DNA from: Bromus sterilis
Taxonomy: Eukaryota; Streptophyta; Magnoliopsida; Poales; Poaceae
Assembly: GCA_950022295.1 (NCBI GenBank)
Contig: OX465596.1
Span: 210,955,501 to 211,019,500, forward strand
Length of the DNA stretch: 64,000 nucleotides
Reading direction: 5' to 3'
A model generated the notes under the pieces. It was not told where the DNA came from, did no database searches, and saw only the letters and a program-made list of their open reading frames with translations. The position numbers and the translations under genes are program-made. Each line of letters starts with the position of its first letter. Positions within the stretch are counted from its first letter, which is position 1. Of this stretch, positions 1 to 12,900 are shown in pieces.

Positions 1-490
1 TTGCGTGAAAGCAAGGGATAAGGAAATACGAGAGAAAAAATAAGGTTGTTGAGAACAACTATCTACTAAAGTTTCACACTTGGTCTCCTTTGGATTCTTA
101 TCTGGACTCGTCCCCAGACCACTAGCCAGGTACAAGTCAAACCGATCCACTCCCTTTCGATAATTTGAGCACTCATGCAATGGATGAGCGTGAGCAAGAA
201 AGTTGACACCTAAAAGGCGAAACAGAAAGAAGGTGGAGGAGGAAGACAAAAAGGTGTGAAAGGCTCACATCAATGAGGACAATCATAGGAGAGAGAAGGC
301 CATATGATAGATATGATGTGAGGAGTAGGGATTGCCATACAACGGATGCACATGTGAGCTAAAAGCTCTCCAAGGGAACTAGTGGGGGTGCATCTAACTT
401 GCTTGCTCAAGAAGACCTAGAGATCGTTTGAGGAGGCTCATCATTGGAATATACAAGCCAAGTTCTATAGTGTGAAGGGTCCCCACATAG
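1..490 (-). other. Internal untranslated part of an interrupted Athila-type Gypsy element
   Basis: No open frame of interest is present. Removing the Copia insertion (496-9,608) and the solo LTR (9,941-13,639), both of which have matching 5-bp target duplications, makes this stretch continuous with 9,614-9,935 and 13,645-15,484. Those lie downstream of the minus-strand gag-protease frame. I infer that it is the 3' non-coding internal region of that Gypsy element. The element's other LTR is not in the window and should lie to the left. Confidence 0.55.
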
Positions 491-495
491 ATATA
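491..495. repeat. Target-site duplication ATATA of the Copia insertion
   Basis: ATATA sits immediately before the TGTAGG end of the left LTR and recurs at 9,609-9,613 immediately after the right LTR. A perfect 5-bp duplication is the normal Copia insertion footprint and shows that both outer ends belong to one insertion event. Confidence 0.85.
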
Positions 496-2491
496 TGTAG
501 GGGAACGCGGCAGAAAACAAAAAATTTCCGCACTACGAACAACCCAGGACCACTATGGAGACTGCATACAAGGTTTTTGATCTGATCGTTACCGACTCGT
601 AGCGCAGCGGAAGTAGAGTCGATGTAGATCGTCGGTGCAGATCCCCGCAGCTAGGATTTACAACCTCCCAACCGCGAGGATGTTCTCCCTCGTCTGGTCC
701 TCGAACAGCGCTCCAGGAGGCGGTCGGACAGTCCCTCGGACGGTGTCACGGACAGCCCTTCGGGAGGCCCCTCGAAACTCGATCGGTAACTCGGACAGCC
801 CTTCGGGAGGACCCTTGAAACTCGAACGATAATTTGGACAGCCCTTCGGGCAAAAGATCAAAACTACGACCTCTCTACGGGGTTGCACACATACGGTGTC
901 AGCTATCCGACAGGGCTTCGCCGTCCAGAACTAGTTCCTGCCGGAACCTAGACAGCCTTTCGGCTCTACGAAACTATTTCGCTGGGAGGGAGAGAGAATG
1001 CCAGATCATGCATGGCTTGTGTATTGAACTCAAGGGAGAGCTTGTATCAAGGATATGGGGCTGCCCTCACACCTCTATTTATAGGAAACCCAAGGGGGCT
1101 TTCTTGGCTCCCAAGTCCTTCTAGAAGGCTTTCCAAAAATATCTCAAGTAGTACTTTTTACTATTCATGACACCACTTTTTCGCGTCCGAAAATTCCGAA
1201 AATATTTCTGTGGGTCTTAGAATAATTCCAACACCCACTAAAATGATTTTGGGCGCATTCCGAAACAATTCCGGATTAGTGATTTTCATCTGCGAAAAGC
1301 AACCTAAGCATTTCCGGCAGCTCCGGAACATTTCCGGCAGCTCTGAAATATTTCCGAAAAAAATATTTTAATCTTTTCTCCAGAAAAATTCCAGAAGTTA
1401 CCAGAACAATTCTGGCACTCTCCAAAATTACCAGGTGCTCTCCGAAACCTTTTCGGCTTAGTGGTTTACCCCGAAACAACTTTTCGGTTTTCTCTCACGA
1501 AACTTTTCCGCCGTCTCCGAAACCTTTCCGGTGACTTTATCTCAGACTCCCTGTCTAGTATTCAACAGATAGATGACCCTTAAGCGTGTGACCCTGTAGG
1601 TTCGATGAAGTATAGACATGACCGGAACACTTTCCGATCAATGATCAATAGCGGAACCGAGGACATCCATATTGATCCCTATACCCATACGAAGAATTAT
1701 TCGAGTGAACCTTTAGTTGCTGTGTGCTATTCCTGTTGCTTCGCGATATATTACAAATACCCGAGGTGAGACTTATTGGCATCCCCGTGAATCAACAACT
1801 TGTACACTATGCCAGTTACCTCGTTCCTGGTATTGTTCTCTTTTCTCGTTCCCGCGTTCCGGCATCCCTGTGATCAAATCACACTGTGTCTGGCCAGACG
1901 ATGGTGGATACCGTAACACCGAGAGGGCCCTAAGAATATCTCTCCAATGACGGAGGAGCAAATCCCAATCTTGAGCTACCTAGTTCCTTGTCATACTTTT
2001 CCGTGAACCCGCAAGCTGCCGTAATAGCCACCCTTTTACAGATGACGTTTAACAAAACCCCAAAGTTCACGAAGCAAGTACGAAGGAACTCGATACTCTC
2101 ATGGTCTAAGGAATTATGCAAACGCACAACTTTCTCTGTGTTATTAACCATTAACTTGTGACGAATGTATCTCATAGCATAACATCAATTCGGGTCGATT
2201 CAACACAAATGTTCTTCTAACATTGTGCCCTCAAAATTGCCGGCATAGTCATGCCCATGATCAGGAAAACAGAACCATCATGCAACACTTGAGCTAGTCT
2301 TAGAGGCGAGACTAGGAATATATATTTTTTATCCGTTTATTATTCCACACGTGCATATAAGTCTTCCTCCGAGCCTCGTGGTTATTGCAGACTCGAGAAC
2401 CATAGCAGTTATAGCATGGAATATAAACATAATTAGGAACATGGGGATAAATAATAACATTTATTATTGCCTCTAGGGCATATCTCCTACA
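496..2491 (-). repeat. Copia LTR (3' LTR in element orientation)
   Basis: This is 1,996 bp with terminal TGTAGG/CCTACA inverted ends. It matches 7,613-9,608 almost base for base. Differences I can see include a t/a in the A-run after the start, c/t near 625, a/c near 1,804, and four transitions between 1,945 and 2,250. The GC-rich first half and the repeated FTTCCG-like CCGGAA tracts at 1,190-1,530 are part of the LTR, not coding sequence. Confidence 0.92.
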
Positions 2492-2502
2492 GACTCCCAC
2501 TT
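2492..2502 (-). other. Polypurine tract of the Copia element
   Basis: The minus strand reads AAGTGGGAGTC directly against the TG start of the 3' LTR. That is the usual position and composition of a Copia plus-strand primer, and it confirms minus orientation. Confidence 0.75.
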
Positions 2503-3469
2503 GCACTAGAGTCAATAATCTAGTCAATGCTAATGCACTTTACACCTACGGCATACTGGTGTAAAATATGCTTCACATGTGGTATAGCCTGAAGTCCAAC
2601 GGATCTGACAATTTCAACTCCGTGTGTATCTTTGCATATCCTCGCGTTTTCACGCTTTCACAAAATTCATATTTTGTGTGGACTTGGCTTTGTATATATG
2701 CGAATCACTGGTCGAACCTTGATTCCTCAGACTGAGCTATGGAGCAACTATCTTCAATAGTGTTCCATTGACCAAAGCCATATTGGAACCATACTAAGTT
2801 CATGAATGAACTATATGATTCAACATTTTCTTTGTTGCTTCTAAAGCAGCAACATACATAGCCATTTGTTATAGAATTTCGCCACAGTAACCTGTTATGA
2901 ACAATTCCAACTTACTGTGCCACCATATTGTGTATTACACACAAAAAAACTTTAACTCAAATCGAAAATCGCATGGAGCATTGATGAAGACCGTATCGAT
3001 GTAATTACTTACAACAAGTACTTCATAATCTCTTCTTGCGAGAAAACATGTCATCAGTGCTACTTTAGTACTCAATGACATTTTTCACTGTTGTCCCACG
3101 ATCAGTTCTTTGATCACTTTGGTATCTATACTCGCAACAACTTTGGAGTATTGGACATATCTGGTTGTTTTACATACCATGGAATACATGATTAATCCCA
3201 ACACGAAGGTGTGTGGAATCTCCATCATGTAATTTGCTCATCAGTGTTTTGGGACACTGAGTCTTGCAAAAACTCTTTCCATGTGACTTTGGCAAGAATC
3301 AATCCTTGTCGTTTTTAATGCTAAATTGTTTTGGCATCTTGTCAGTATGTATTTTGGCTTAGCCCTATTAGGCAATTCTATCTCTTAGATAATTATGCCT
3401 AATATCAAGGCTACTTAACCCAAGCACTTCATCAAAAAACTATTTTCAATGAAGTCCTAATTCATGTCA

Positions 3470-4440
3470 AGAAATTTATATTATTTCCAATTAACAATGT
3501 GTCAAGCACACACAAGGTTTTTAGAAATATTATTATGCTCCCACTTACTTTCTTGCAATCACAAGCATCTTCGTTATCCATTGATGAAATCAAACTCTTT
3601 TGACTATTTCATCAAAAACGAAGATTCCAACTCCATTATGCTCTCTTTTGTCCATCGCAGGAACTCTGAAGTTTGCATACTTACTAGCATCCTCTGGACT
3701 GACAAAATACCTTGGACTGTATCTCCAAGGCAGTATTTCCATCTCATGGAAATCCTTTTGGCATCCATGTTTCATATCTCATGAATGAAATACGTATTGA
3801 TTGCTAGTTTAACCCGAACCGACTTTAAGCATCGCTACGGAGAGACAATCTCGCCGTAGTTAATTCCTTGAAATTGTTATAAGCAACAAGTCGAGCTTTA
3901 TGGATAAAACATTTTTATCCGTATCAGTTTATAGTTCCATTAATATTCGTTAGACTCTAAGTCTTCCGAATGGTCCATCAAGATACAATCTTGAATTACG
4001 TATATGGAAACTATCTCGGATTTGTATTGGCATTTAGCCAATTCCGGAGTCAGGGCCCATCATCGCTTCCTTGATTATCGTAGGTATGCTGTTGTCTAAC
4101 AACAATATCTCGTTTGCGCACCTGAGAGGTTTGCACGAGTTTTGCCTACGTGGCTCAGTTGCAAGTTTGACCGAAGTCCATACATCTCATGTAGAGGCTT
4201 CCGTATCAGTTGCAGTAGGAAACTCTGGAATCACTTCCAAGGTTCCTTTCCTTTGATCTGATGACGAAGATACTGTTATCTCGTCGAGTTGCACTGTCCT
4301 CCCACTCACCTTTTTTCAAGAACCATTCTCTTTAAAAGCATACCGTTCTTTGTGGCAAAACCTTTTGCCTCGGTATAGTGGTGGAGGAATTCCCAATAAT
4401 TTGGGATAACCTACAAAGTAGCACTTGTCTGATTTGGAAT
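3470..4440 (-). pseudogene. Degenerate Copia integrase C-terminus to reverse transcriptase
   Basis: Three Copia pol landmarks occur in the correct order on the minus strand, separated by frameshifts and stops. The first is an integrase C-terminal block reading SDKCYFVGYPK at about 4,395-4,437. The second is the RT start KARLVA at about 3,881-3,899, followed by a frame that still resembles the INY-E-VSP segment. The third is the RT catalytic neighbourhood at about 3,480-3,523, where the expected YVDDILLIGND is now CVLDTLLIGNN. Both catalytic aspartates are therefore altered or displaced. No open frame longer than about 70 codons remains in the 5.1 kb interior. Gag and protease, expected at about 5,500-7,500, could not be recognised with confidence. 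Confidence 0.75.
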
Positions 4441-7400
4441 AGGTTTGTAAACAGTTTACACAATCCCCATATTCCAAATGTTAAGAAAAGATAAAACATG
4501 GTTGGGCGTACCATACCATGGCGTCATTTCAACAGACCTGATGGCGCTCCTTTCAGTGTAAAAGCCGCAGTCTCTAAAGCATTACATTAAAAGGAATAAT
4601 GGCAAATTGATTTATGTCATCTTTGATCTTACCATGTCATAAATGGTTTGATTACATCTTCAAGGACATTCCACTTGCAGTGGTGTTCCGGGAGGTGCAA
4701 GTTATGAAAGCTCTTTTCACAACTCATCAGACATTGGCTAAACTTGTAACTCAAAAATTCCTTTCTGCAATCGAATTGTAGAAACATAATTTTCTTGTCA
4801 CAATAACTTTCACTTCATTTTTGAAAACCTTTCGAATGATTTCAAAAGATCCAGACTTACGTCTCATCAAGTAAATATCCATATATCTACTTGAGTCTTT
4901 TCTGAAGATAGATAAATCCACTACTAACAACATTTAACGGACTACACACATCAAATGTATGATCACCAATAAGTTTGTTGTTCGTTCCTCATGGCCTGTG
5001 AACGGTATTTCAGTCACTTAACTTTTCGGACGAAAGTTGCAAGTGTGAGATGATTCATAATCAAATGACTTCAAAATCCATCATTATGGAATTTCTCCAT
5101 GCGGGTTTCTCCAATGTGACCAAATGCAGTGCCACACATATGTGGTATTCTTTTAGTCTTTCGACATTTAGCGTCATTGTTATGGATGTATCATATTACC
5201 ATCAATATTCGTAACATACATCCCATGCCCGATGGAAGCATGGCCCTTTATGTTATTCATAATACTGAACAACAATTGTTCTTTTATGAACAACCTTCTT
5301 GCAACATACTTTATGCAATGGGCTAGAGTGTATAAAACTCTAAAACGAATTATGAAAATAAATACAGATGGTGATACACCGATGGAAGGTAGAGTAACTT
5401 TTACTATGTTCCCAGCGCGTATCTAAACCTCATTACTGGCAAGTCTTTTAGGCCGTTGTAGTTCTTACATCGAGTTTCAACAGAATGCAATCGAGCGGGT
5501 ATCTTTGTGATTTAACTCACAATACCCAAGAATTAGTGATTAACATGTTTAACCATAATTCCCAAGAACTGTATTTTTGACCAGCCTTCTATACATCAAA
5601 AACTTGTATGACATTCATACATGAGCTGGATATTCCAGTCTTCTTTCCTTTTTGCCTTTATACTTCTAACAGTTTAACTTTCAATATTTCTCCTACTCTC
5701 AGAAGAAGCACCCAACTTTAAGAGCGGCGTTAGCCCCGGACTTCCTAGGCGTGTGAGTCACACTAACACCCTTTGGACATTTCCTTTCTCTTTAAGTTGT
5801 TTGTTTTATTCACCTTCATCATATGACAGGCGTTCTTCTGGATCCCTCTCCTATCATTCAAATGCCCAGTAAACACTTTACTAATACTTTGCAAACAAAT
5901 ATTGCTTTGGATATCTCATATCTTTTAGCCTTTGTCTGTATCTGAAAACAATTTTCAGTTCCATGAATATTACATAACTATCCCAAACTTGTGAAGTTCG
6001 GGTCTTATGGAAGCAAACGTATTGCACTTGACCACAATGGAATTCTAGCTTTTGGATCGAAGGACGAGAGTCACATCATCCATAGCATTAGAGGGAGGAC
6101 ACCGAAAGCATGCGATAGGACAAAATCCTTCTCGGCACTCTTGAGGACAATCCTCGCATTACGTTACCAACCGTAAAGTTTTAACCAGATATTTAACATC
6201 TTATTCAATTTTAATAGGGAAGGTGGAAACGCGAGCCATTATTCTACAACTATTAGCAAATTATACTTAGACAGTGTTCATAATTAATTGCACTCAGAAT
6301 TAAACAAGTTAATTCTAAAATGCGCTCCCACTCAAATCAATATCTCTCAAAATTGATTATGAGTGATTCAAGATCCAAATATCAATACAACGCCATAGAA
6401 TCATCATCTCATGACGAGGATTTTGATTTGGTAGGCCAACTTGCCGATCACATCTCTATGTGACTCTTGTTCATCTTTCGATGCATGTGTTCCGAGCTCA
6501 GGACGATCCTGCCATGAACGTCAAGACAACCAAGTGATCTTGCTGCGAGGTCTGACCTCACCCGCCTTACATTTCTCCAATCGTTCGTACCCATGCATCC
6601 ATGGCGCACCCCGAAAGGATAGATGCTGTGACGGTGCTACATTTGGGAGAACACTAACTACTTGATATTTTAAGTGAGAGATCACCCTAATAAAAAGCGA
6701 CTACCGCGCAATCAAGAAGGGTGCAACTTAAGGGATAAACATCTCAGGTAATTCATAATTGCATGATATGGTATAGCCCCTTCTGACGGAGAAGTCAAGT
6801 ATTTCTTCGTCTTAGGCATTTGCGTCGGAGTTCACCTTCGCGAAGTTTTCCACCACCTTGTCGATGCACCAAATAATATTGCTATCTTTATAGCTAATAA
6901 AATAAGTGCATTACATAAGGTTGACTCGCAGGTCATTAAAGTGACAATCATATGGCTCCAGCCATCATGCCGAATCATGACACGCAGGTCATGTTAATAA
7001 ATTTACATTATATAGTCATCTCATACATAATCAAATTAATATGAGCTTTGCTATACCACATCACATGCACATCCTGCAAAACCAAGTTAGACGCCTCTAA
7101 TCGGTTTATGCAAAATTTTATTTTACGTGGCTTCTAAGGTTTTGACTTAAACCGCAGCTACCAACGTTTATCATCAAGCATGATTATTCAAGTCGCTAGA
7201 TTAACTTTGCGGGGTGTATGAAACACGAGATAATAAAATCTTGAGCCCCATACTGAACTTCGTCATACGCGTGATCCCCGTGCAGATCATATCTGCATTG
7301 CCCTTTAGTCTGCAGAATTTCTTCTTTCTCTAACTATGGTGGAATTCAACGAACTGTTAGCACTTCTTTAATCAATCAGGATCGCAGATTGCCAGAACTT

Positions 7401-7598
7401 TGAAACTCCACCATACTGTTATTGAGATCAGAAATACACAAATTCCAGGGAAGCAACAAGAACATCGGGTAACAGATTTCATCTGCCACCCGCATAAATA
7501 ATTTTCAGCAATAGATCTGATCTACTCCAAAATTATATTATGCAATACCCATACATCTCTATGTATTCTAGATCGCAACATGCATCTACGCATAGCAC

Positions 7599-7611
7599 GG
7601 CTCTGATACCA
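7599..7611 (-). other. Primer-binding site (initiator tRNA-Met type)
   Basis: The minus strand reads TGGTATCAGAGCC one base from the end of the 5' LTR. This is the standard Copia PBS complementary to the 3' end of initiator tRNA-Met. Confidence 0.9.
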
Positions 7612-7612
7612 C

Positions 7613-9608
7613 TGTAGGGGAACGCGGCAGAAAACAAAAAAATTCCGCACTACGAACAACCCAGGACCACTATGGAGACTGCATACAAGGTTTTTGATCT
7701 GATCGTTACCGACTCGTAGCGCAGCGGAAGTAGAGTCGATGTAGATCGTTGGTGCAGATCCCCGCAGCTAGGATTTACAACCTCCCAACCGCGAGGATGT
7801 TCTCCCTCGTCTGGTCCTCGAACAGCGCTCCAGGAGGCGGTCGGACAGTCCCTCGGACGGTGTCACGGACAGCCCTTCGGGAGGCCCCTCGAAACTCGAT
7901 CGGTAACTCGGACAGCCCTTCGGGAGGACCCTTGAAACTCGAACGATAATTTGGACAGCCCTTCGGGCAAAAGATCAAAACTACGACCTCTCTACGGGGT
8001 TGCACACATACGGTGTCAGCTATCCGACAGGGCTTCGCCGTCCAGAACTAGTTCCTGCCGGAACCTAGACAGCCTTTCGGCTCTACGAAACTATTTCGCT
8101 GGGAGGGAGAGAGAATGCCAGATCATGCATGGCTTGTGTATTGAACTCAAGGGAGAGCTTGTATCAAGGATATGGGGCTGCCCTCACACCTCTATTTATA
8201 GGAAACCCAAGGGGGCTTTCTTGGCTCCCAAGTCCTTCTAGAAGGCTTTCCAAAAATATCTCAAGTAGTACTTTTTACTATTCATGACACCACTTTTTCG
8301 CGTCCGAAAATTCCGAAAATATTTCTGTGGGTCTTAGAATAATTCCAACACCCACTAAAATGATTTTGGGCGCATTCCGAAACAATTCCGGATTAGTGAT
8401 TTTCATCTGCGAAAAGCAACCTAAGCATTTCCGGCAGCTCCGGAACATTTCCGGCAGCTCTGAAATATTTCCGAAAAAAATATTTTAATCTTTTCTCCAG
8501 AAAAATTCCAGAAGTTACCAGAACAATTCTGGCACTCTCCAAAATTACCAGGTGCTCTCCGAAACCTTTTCGGCTTAGTGGTTTACCCCGAAACAACTTT
8601 TCGGTTTTCTCTCACGAAACTTTTCCGCCGTCTCCGAAACCTTTCCGGTGACTTTATCTCAGACTCCCTGTCTAGTATTCAACAGATAGATGACCCTTAA
8701 GCGTGTGACCCTGTAGGTTCGATGAAGTATAGACATGACCGGAACACTTTCCGATCAATGATCAATAGCGGAACCGAGGACATCCATATTGATCCCTATA
8801 CCCATACGAAGAATTATTCGAGTGAACCTTTAGTTGCTGTGTGCTATTCCTGTTGCTTCGCGATATATTACAAATACCCGAGGTGAGACTTATTGGCATC
8901 CCCGTGAATCAACAACTTGTCCACTATGCCAGTTACCTCGTTCCTGGTATTGTTCTCTTTTCTCGTTCCCGCGTTCCGGCATCCCTGTGATCAAATCACA
9001 CTGTGTCTGGCCAGACGATGGTGGATACCGTAACACCGAGAGGGCCCTAAGAATATCTCTCCAACGACGGAGGAGCAAATCCCAATCTCGAGCTACCTAG
9101 TTCCTTGTCATACTTTTCCGTGAACCCGCAAGCTGCCGTAATAGCCACCCTTTTACAGATGACGTTTAACAAAACCCCAAAGTTCACGAAGCAAGTACGA
9201 AGGAACTCGATACTCTCATGGTCTAAGGAATTATGCAAACGCACAACTTTCTCTGTGTTATTAACCATTAACTTGTGACGAATGTATCTCATAGCATAAC
9301 ATCAATTCGGGTTGATTCAACACAAATGTTCTTCTAACATTGTGCCCTCAAAATTGTCGGCATAGTCATGCCCATGATCAGGAAAACAGAACCATCATGC
9401 AACACTTGAGCTAGTCTTAGAGGCGAGACTAGGAATATATATTTTTTATCCGTTTATTATTCCACACGTGCATATAAGTCTTCCTCCGAGCCTCGTGGTT
9501 ATTGCAGACTCGAGAACCATAGCAGTTATAGCATGGAATATAAACATAATTAGGAACATGGGGATAAATAATAACATTTATTATTGCCTCTAGGGCATAT
9601 CTCCTACA
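7613..9608 (-). repeat. Copia LTR (5' LTR in element orientation)
   Basis: This is 1,996 bp and near-identical to 496-2,491. It is followed by the ATATA duplication. Being next to the primer site it is the promoter-bearing copy. Confidence 0.92.
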
Positions 9609-9613
9609 ATATA

Positions 9614-9935
9614 TGCATGATGATGATCTCTATGGAGTACAAGGGATAGGAGATGAAGTACTAGTGTGGATCTCTCAAAAGGAATAGTAGTATGCCCCCT
9701 TGTCTCTTTTTATTATTTTTTCCCCTTTTTTTATTTTTTTGGTGGCCTCAATGGATCTTTCTATTTAACTCTCATTTGTCCTCTTTGGGATCTTTTGATT
9801 TTGTCCTCTTTGGGATCTTTTCCTCACTTTAGGGGCAATACTCTATATTTTACAAGAATATACAAGATCTTTCACACTTTACAAAGGTACTCACATAAAG
9901 AAAATGTAACTATCATGATGCAAATGTATGCTTCT
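9614..9935 (-). other. Gypsy internal segment between two nested insertions
   Basis: A short AT-rich stretch with a T-rich run at 9,707-9,740 lies between the Copia element and the first 3.7 kb solo LTR. It contains no gene. It joins to 1-490 on one side and 13,645 onward on the other once the insertions are removed. Confidence 0.55.
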
Positions 9936-9940
9936 GCCAG

Positions 9941-12900
9941 TGTAACAGCCCAGATTTCATAAAAATTAAAAATTTTGTTTTCGGTGTGAATTGTTTGGTT
10001 GTCTGATTTGTTTGCAGTGTTTGCATCCCTGATTTATCGATCGGCGATTATTTTTACCCCTCTTATCTCGTATCGGACGGAGACCGACCCTTACCACCCT
10101 GACACTCGACCTTTGCGACACTGGGTTTCGCCCGATCACCGTCGCGGAAACCGCACGAGACCAGCCGCAGCCAACGGAACAAAAACCCTCTTTAATAATT
10201 AAACGGGTTATTTTTATAGCGCGCCGGAAAGTGTTCTCGGAATGTTTCCAGCGCGAGGTGAACGCCTCCGGCTCGACACGCTGATCACGCAGTTCGAAGT
10301 TTTACCCGAATCGGAGGTCCTGCGGACCCCAGGCGGTCAGAAACCTGAGCACCGCGCGCGAGAGAGAAAAACCGGGGATGTTTTTGCAAACTGCCAGCCA
10401 CCTGGGCTATATAAAGACCACCACACTCCCCCACTACTTTCTAGGGTTTCCCTGAGCCAAAATTGCAGCCACCCCCTGAGATTTGCGTCAAGATTCTGCC
10501 CACATCCTCCTCTTCCTGAAACCCTAATTCCTAAGCAATTTTAGCCATCAGATCATCAGATCTGGGGCTCAGATTGAATCCAGCCTCCTCCCAGCCAGCT
10601 CCACCACGGTTAGGGCCCCGCAGGGCCCTGGATCTCGCCGCCGGGCCCGCCAGGCCCATCTGGCCATGGAGTTGTCGTGGCCTCGCCGTGCCGCCGCCGG
10701 CAGCCGGAGTAGCCGCCGCGTCCGCAGCTCCGGTGAGCCGTTCCTCTGCCTCGCGCCTCCCCTCCGCCTTCCTCTCCCCTCACGCCCCTCCTCCCTCGCC
10801 TGCAGGACCACCAGGGCAGCCGCCGGAGGACGCCGCCGTCCGCCATGGCAAGCCCGAGCTCGGGTGGAGCTCTTGGCCGCCATGATGTCGCCATTCACCG
10901 CCGAGACCCCGTCGGCCTCCTCCCGCGACGGGATCCACGCAGATCCGGCCACCCTTCGCCCTACCTCACCCCCATCATGCCCGCTCGTCCTCGTCGGCTG
11001 GTGAGCTTGAGTCGCCGCCGCCTGTACGGGCTCGGGTGAGGCGAGCGCCGCCGCTGTGGCCACATGGGCCGGCGGTGCCTCCAAGGCCCAGCCACGGCCT
11101 CCCTCCGTTGGACGCCAAGTGGGCTCGGCCCAGCAAGATGAGTCCCCAGCCTTCCCTTTTTTTTCTTTTGCGTTAGTGGGCTCGGCCCAGTAGGCCATTT
11201 ACTTTTTTTTCGTTAGTTTAATTGCAGATTGTATTTGTTTTTATTGCGATGCTTATATCTTTTCACCGGTAGCTCCGATGGAGACGCTTTCTACATGAAA
11301 GTTGCTCCGTTTTGCGCGTAGATTATTAAAATGTTGTTTGTTGCCATGTTTGACTTTTTTTACATGCTCTTTACCTGCTAATTACACTGTCTGCCACTGA
11401 ACACTGTAATTGCAATAACTTTTTATCCGTTGCTCGGATTAAAATGTTCTTTATATGTAACTTGACTAGAATTGCATGTAGATTGTGTTTGTGCTGTTCT
11501 TGATTGCTAAATAAAATAATAAAATATTGTTTAGGGCAAAACAGTACCAATATTGTAATTATCGTGGGGTCCGTAATAGTTGCCATGTATAGGTTTTACC
11601 CCCCACTTAAAGTGACTAGATCAGGTAGTTTATTTATGCTTCACCTCTTGCCATGCTTGTGTGCTATGCCATGTTTGAGTGAGATGCCATGTTAACAACC
11701 TTTGTTGATCACCTGTAGCTAAACAACTTGAACCACCGTAAACGTGCGGTATCGTCGTGTGTGACGAGTACTTCACTTAACATGTTAGTAACCGCTCTTG
11801 ACGGTAGGTGCGATGTCTCGTGTTTCCTTCTTGTTGATGCTTGCTCGTGTTTTCTTCTTAGTAATAGATGCTTGCTCGTTGATTGCTTTCCAGTGTTTAT
11901 CATCTTGTGTGCTTCCGTGGGTACCCTTCGGAGATGATGCGAGCTTGCGATCAACTACACCTTCGGAACCCGACTTATCAACAGGCAAGGACTATACATT
12001 ACTTATGATCCATTCTATTTCAACCAGCGGTTTGGATGCTAGTCTAGGTTAGGTTCGATGTTTGATCCTACCACATGTTTACAGCCTCTTTCAAACCGAT
12101 ACAGCCATGTCCCCTCCCAGAAAACCTTGTACTGCTATGTTACTATTGCTCGTTGCTCAGCCCCTGCTTAGTATGCATGCTTAGGATGCTACGATGTTAC
12201 CCTGTTACTCCTGGGTTTGGGATATCACATTATTATTATATTGTTGCTGATGATATTGATTATTATAATGTTGACTATATTCGACGAAGGATGGAAGGTC
12301 TAGGCTATCCCGCCCCGACGCTTTGTTCCATTCGAGTCACCTAGGATCCGAGTTCCGGGAATTGGTTTTAAGACTGAGCATGCCTAACCACGTGTGGGAT
12401 TTTATGGGGTCCCCTTTTCTTACCTACCTAGCTTCAAACATTCCTAGTGGTGGCCCAAGCTGATTTACCATTTGAAACCGTGTGTGTGATGGTCGGCAGC
12501 CAGTTGTTTTCCAACCAACCTGGACCAGTGAGGACTTAGTTCCCTTGCTGGCCCACCTTGTCCGGCTGAGGACCCGGTGTCCTATGTGTGATTAACCGGC
12601 TATCCAAACCTGCGGCAGACGGTTGAGACCAGATCGAGAGCGCGGCCGGCTCCTGAGATGGATGTCGACTCACCGGGGGCCACCCGGATTTGTTCGTTGT
12701 TACTTAGAGGGACCTATCGTTTCGGATCTCTTGGAACTAAATCATAAAATGGTTGCCTATAATGGGTAGCAACTGAGAGAGATGGACGTGCGTGCGGAGC
12801 CTCGTAATGGGCAGTTGGTACACCCCTGCAGGGTTAAATCTTTTCGAGAATCCGTTTGCACGGTTATGGACGACTTGAGACCTACTCCTTGTTCATAGAC

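Larger units (their letters stand above)
496..9608 (-). mobile_element. Complete Copia LTR retrotransposon with young LTRs and decayed interior
   Basis: Two 1,996-bp LTRs begin TGTAGG and end CCTACA, and flank 5.1 kb of internal DNA inside a 5-bp duplication. Orientation is minus: a primer-binding site matching initiator tRNA-Met lies beside the right LTR and a purine tract beside the left LTR. Read on the minus strand the LTR opens TGTAGGAGATATGCCCTAGA, which resembles the Angela/BARE group of Triticeae Copia elements (recognised from memory, not searched). The interior keeps only scraps of integrase and RT. The LTRs differ at about seven positions by eye, so the insertion is recent although its coding region is old and broken. 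It is probably non-autonomous and mobilised in trans. Confidence 0.9.

Noticed and set aside
1276..1479. Small open frames repeated identically in both Copia LTRs
   Set aside because: Duplicate presence only reflects LTR identity; they lie in LTR DNA with no coding features.
10569..11198. A 209-codon open frame on the minus strand in the GC-rich part of the solo LTR
   Set aside because: Overlapping long frames exist on both strands, composition explains them, and no protein features are seen. The reverse LTR copy (34,200-35,300) has differently sized frames.
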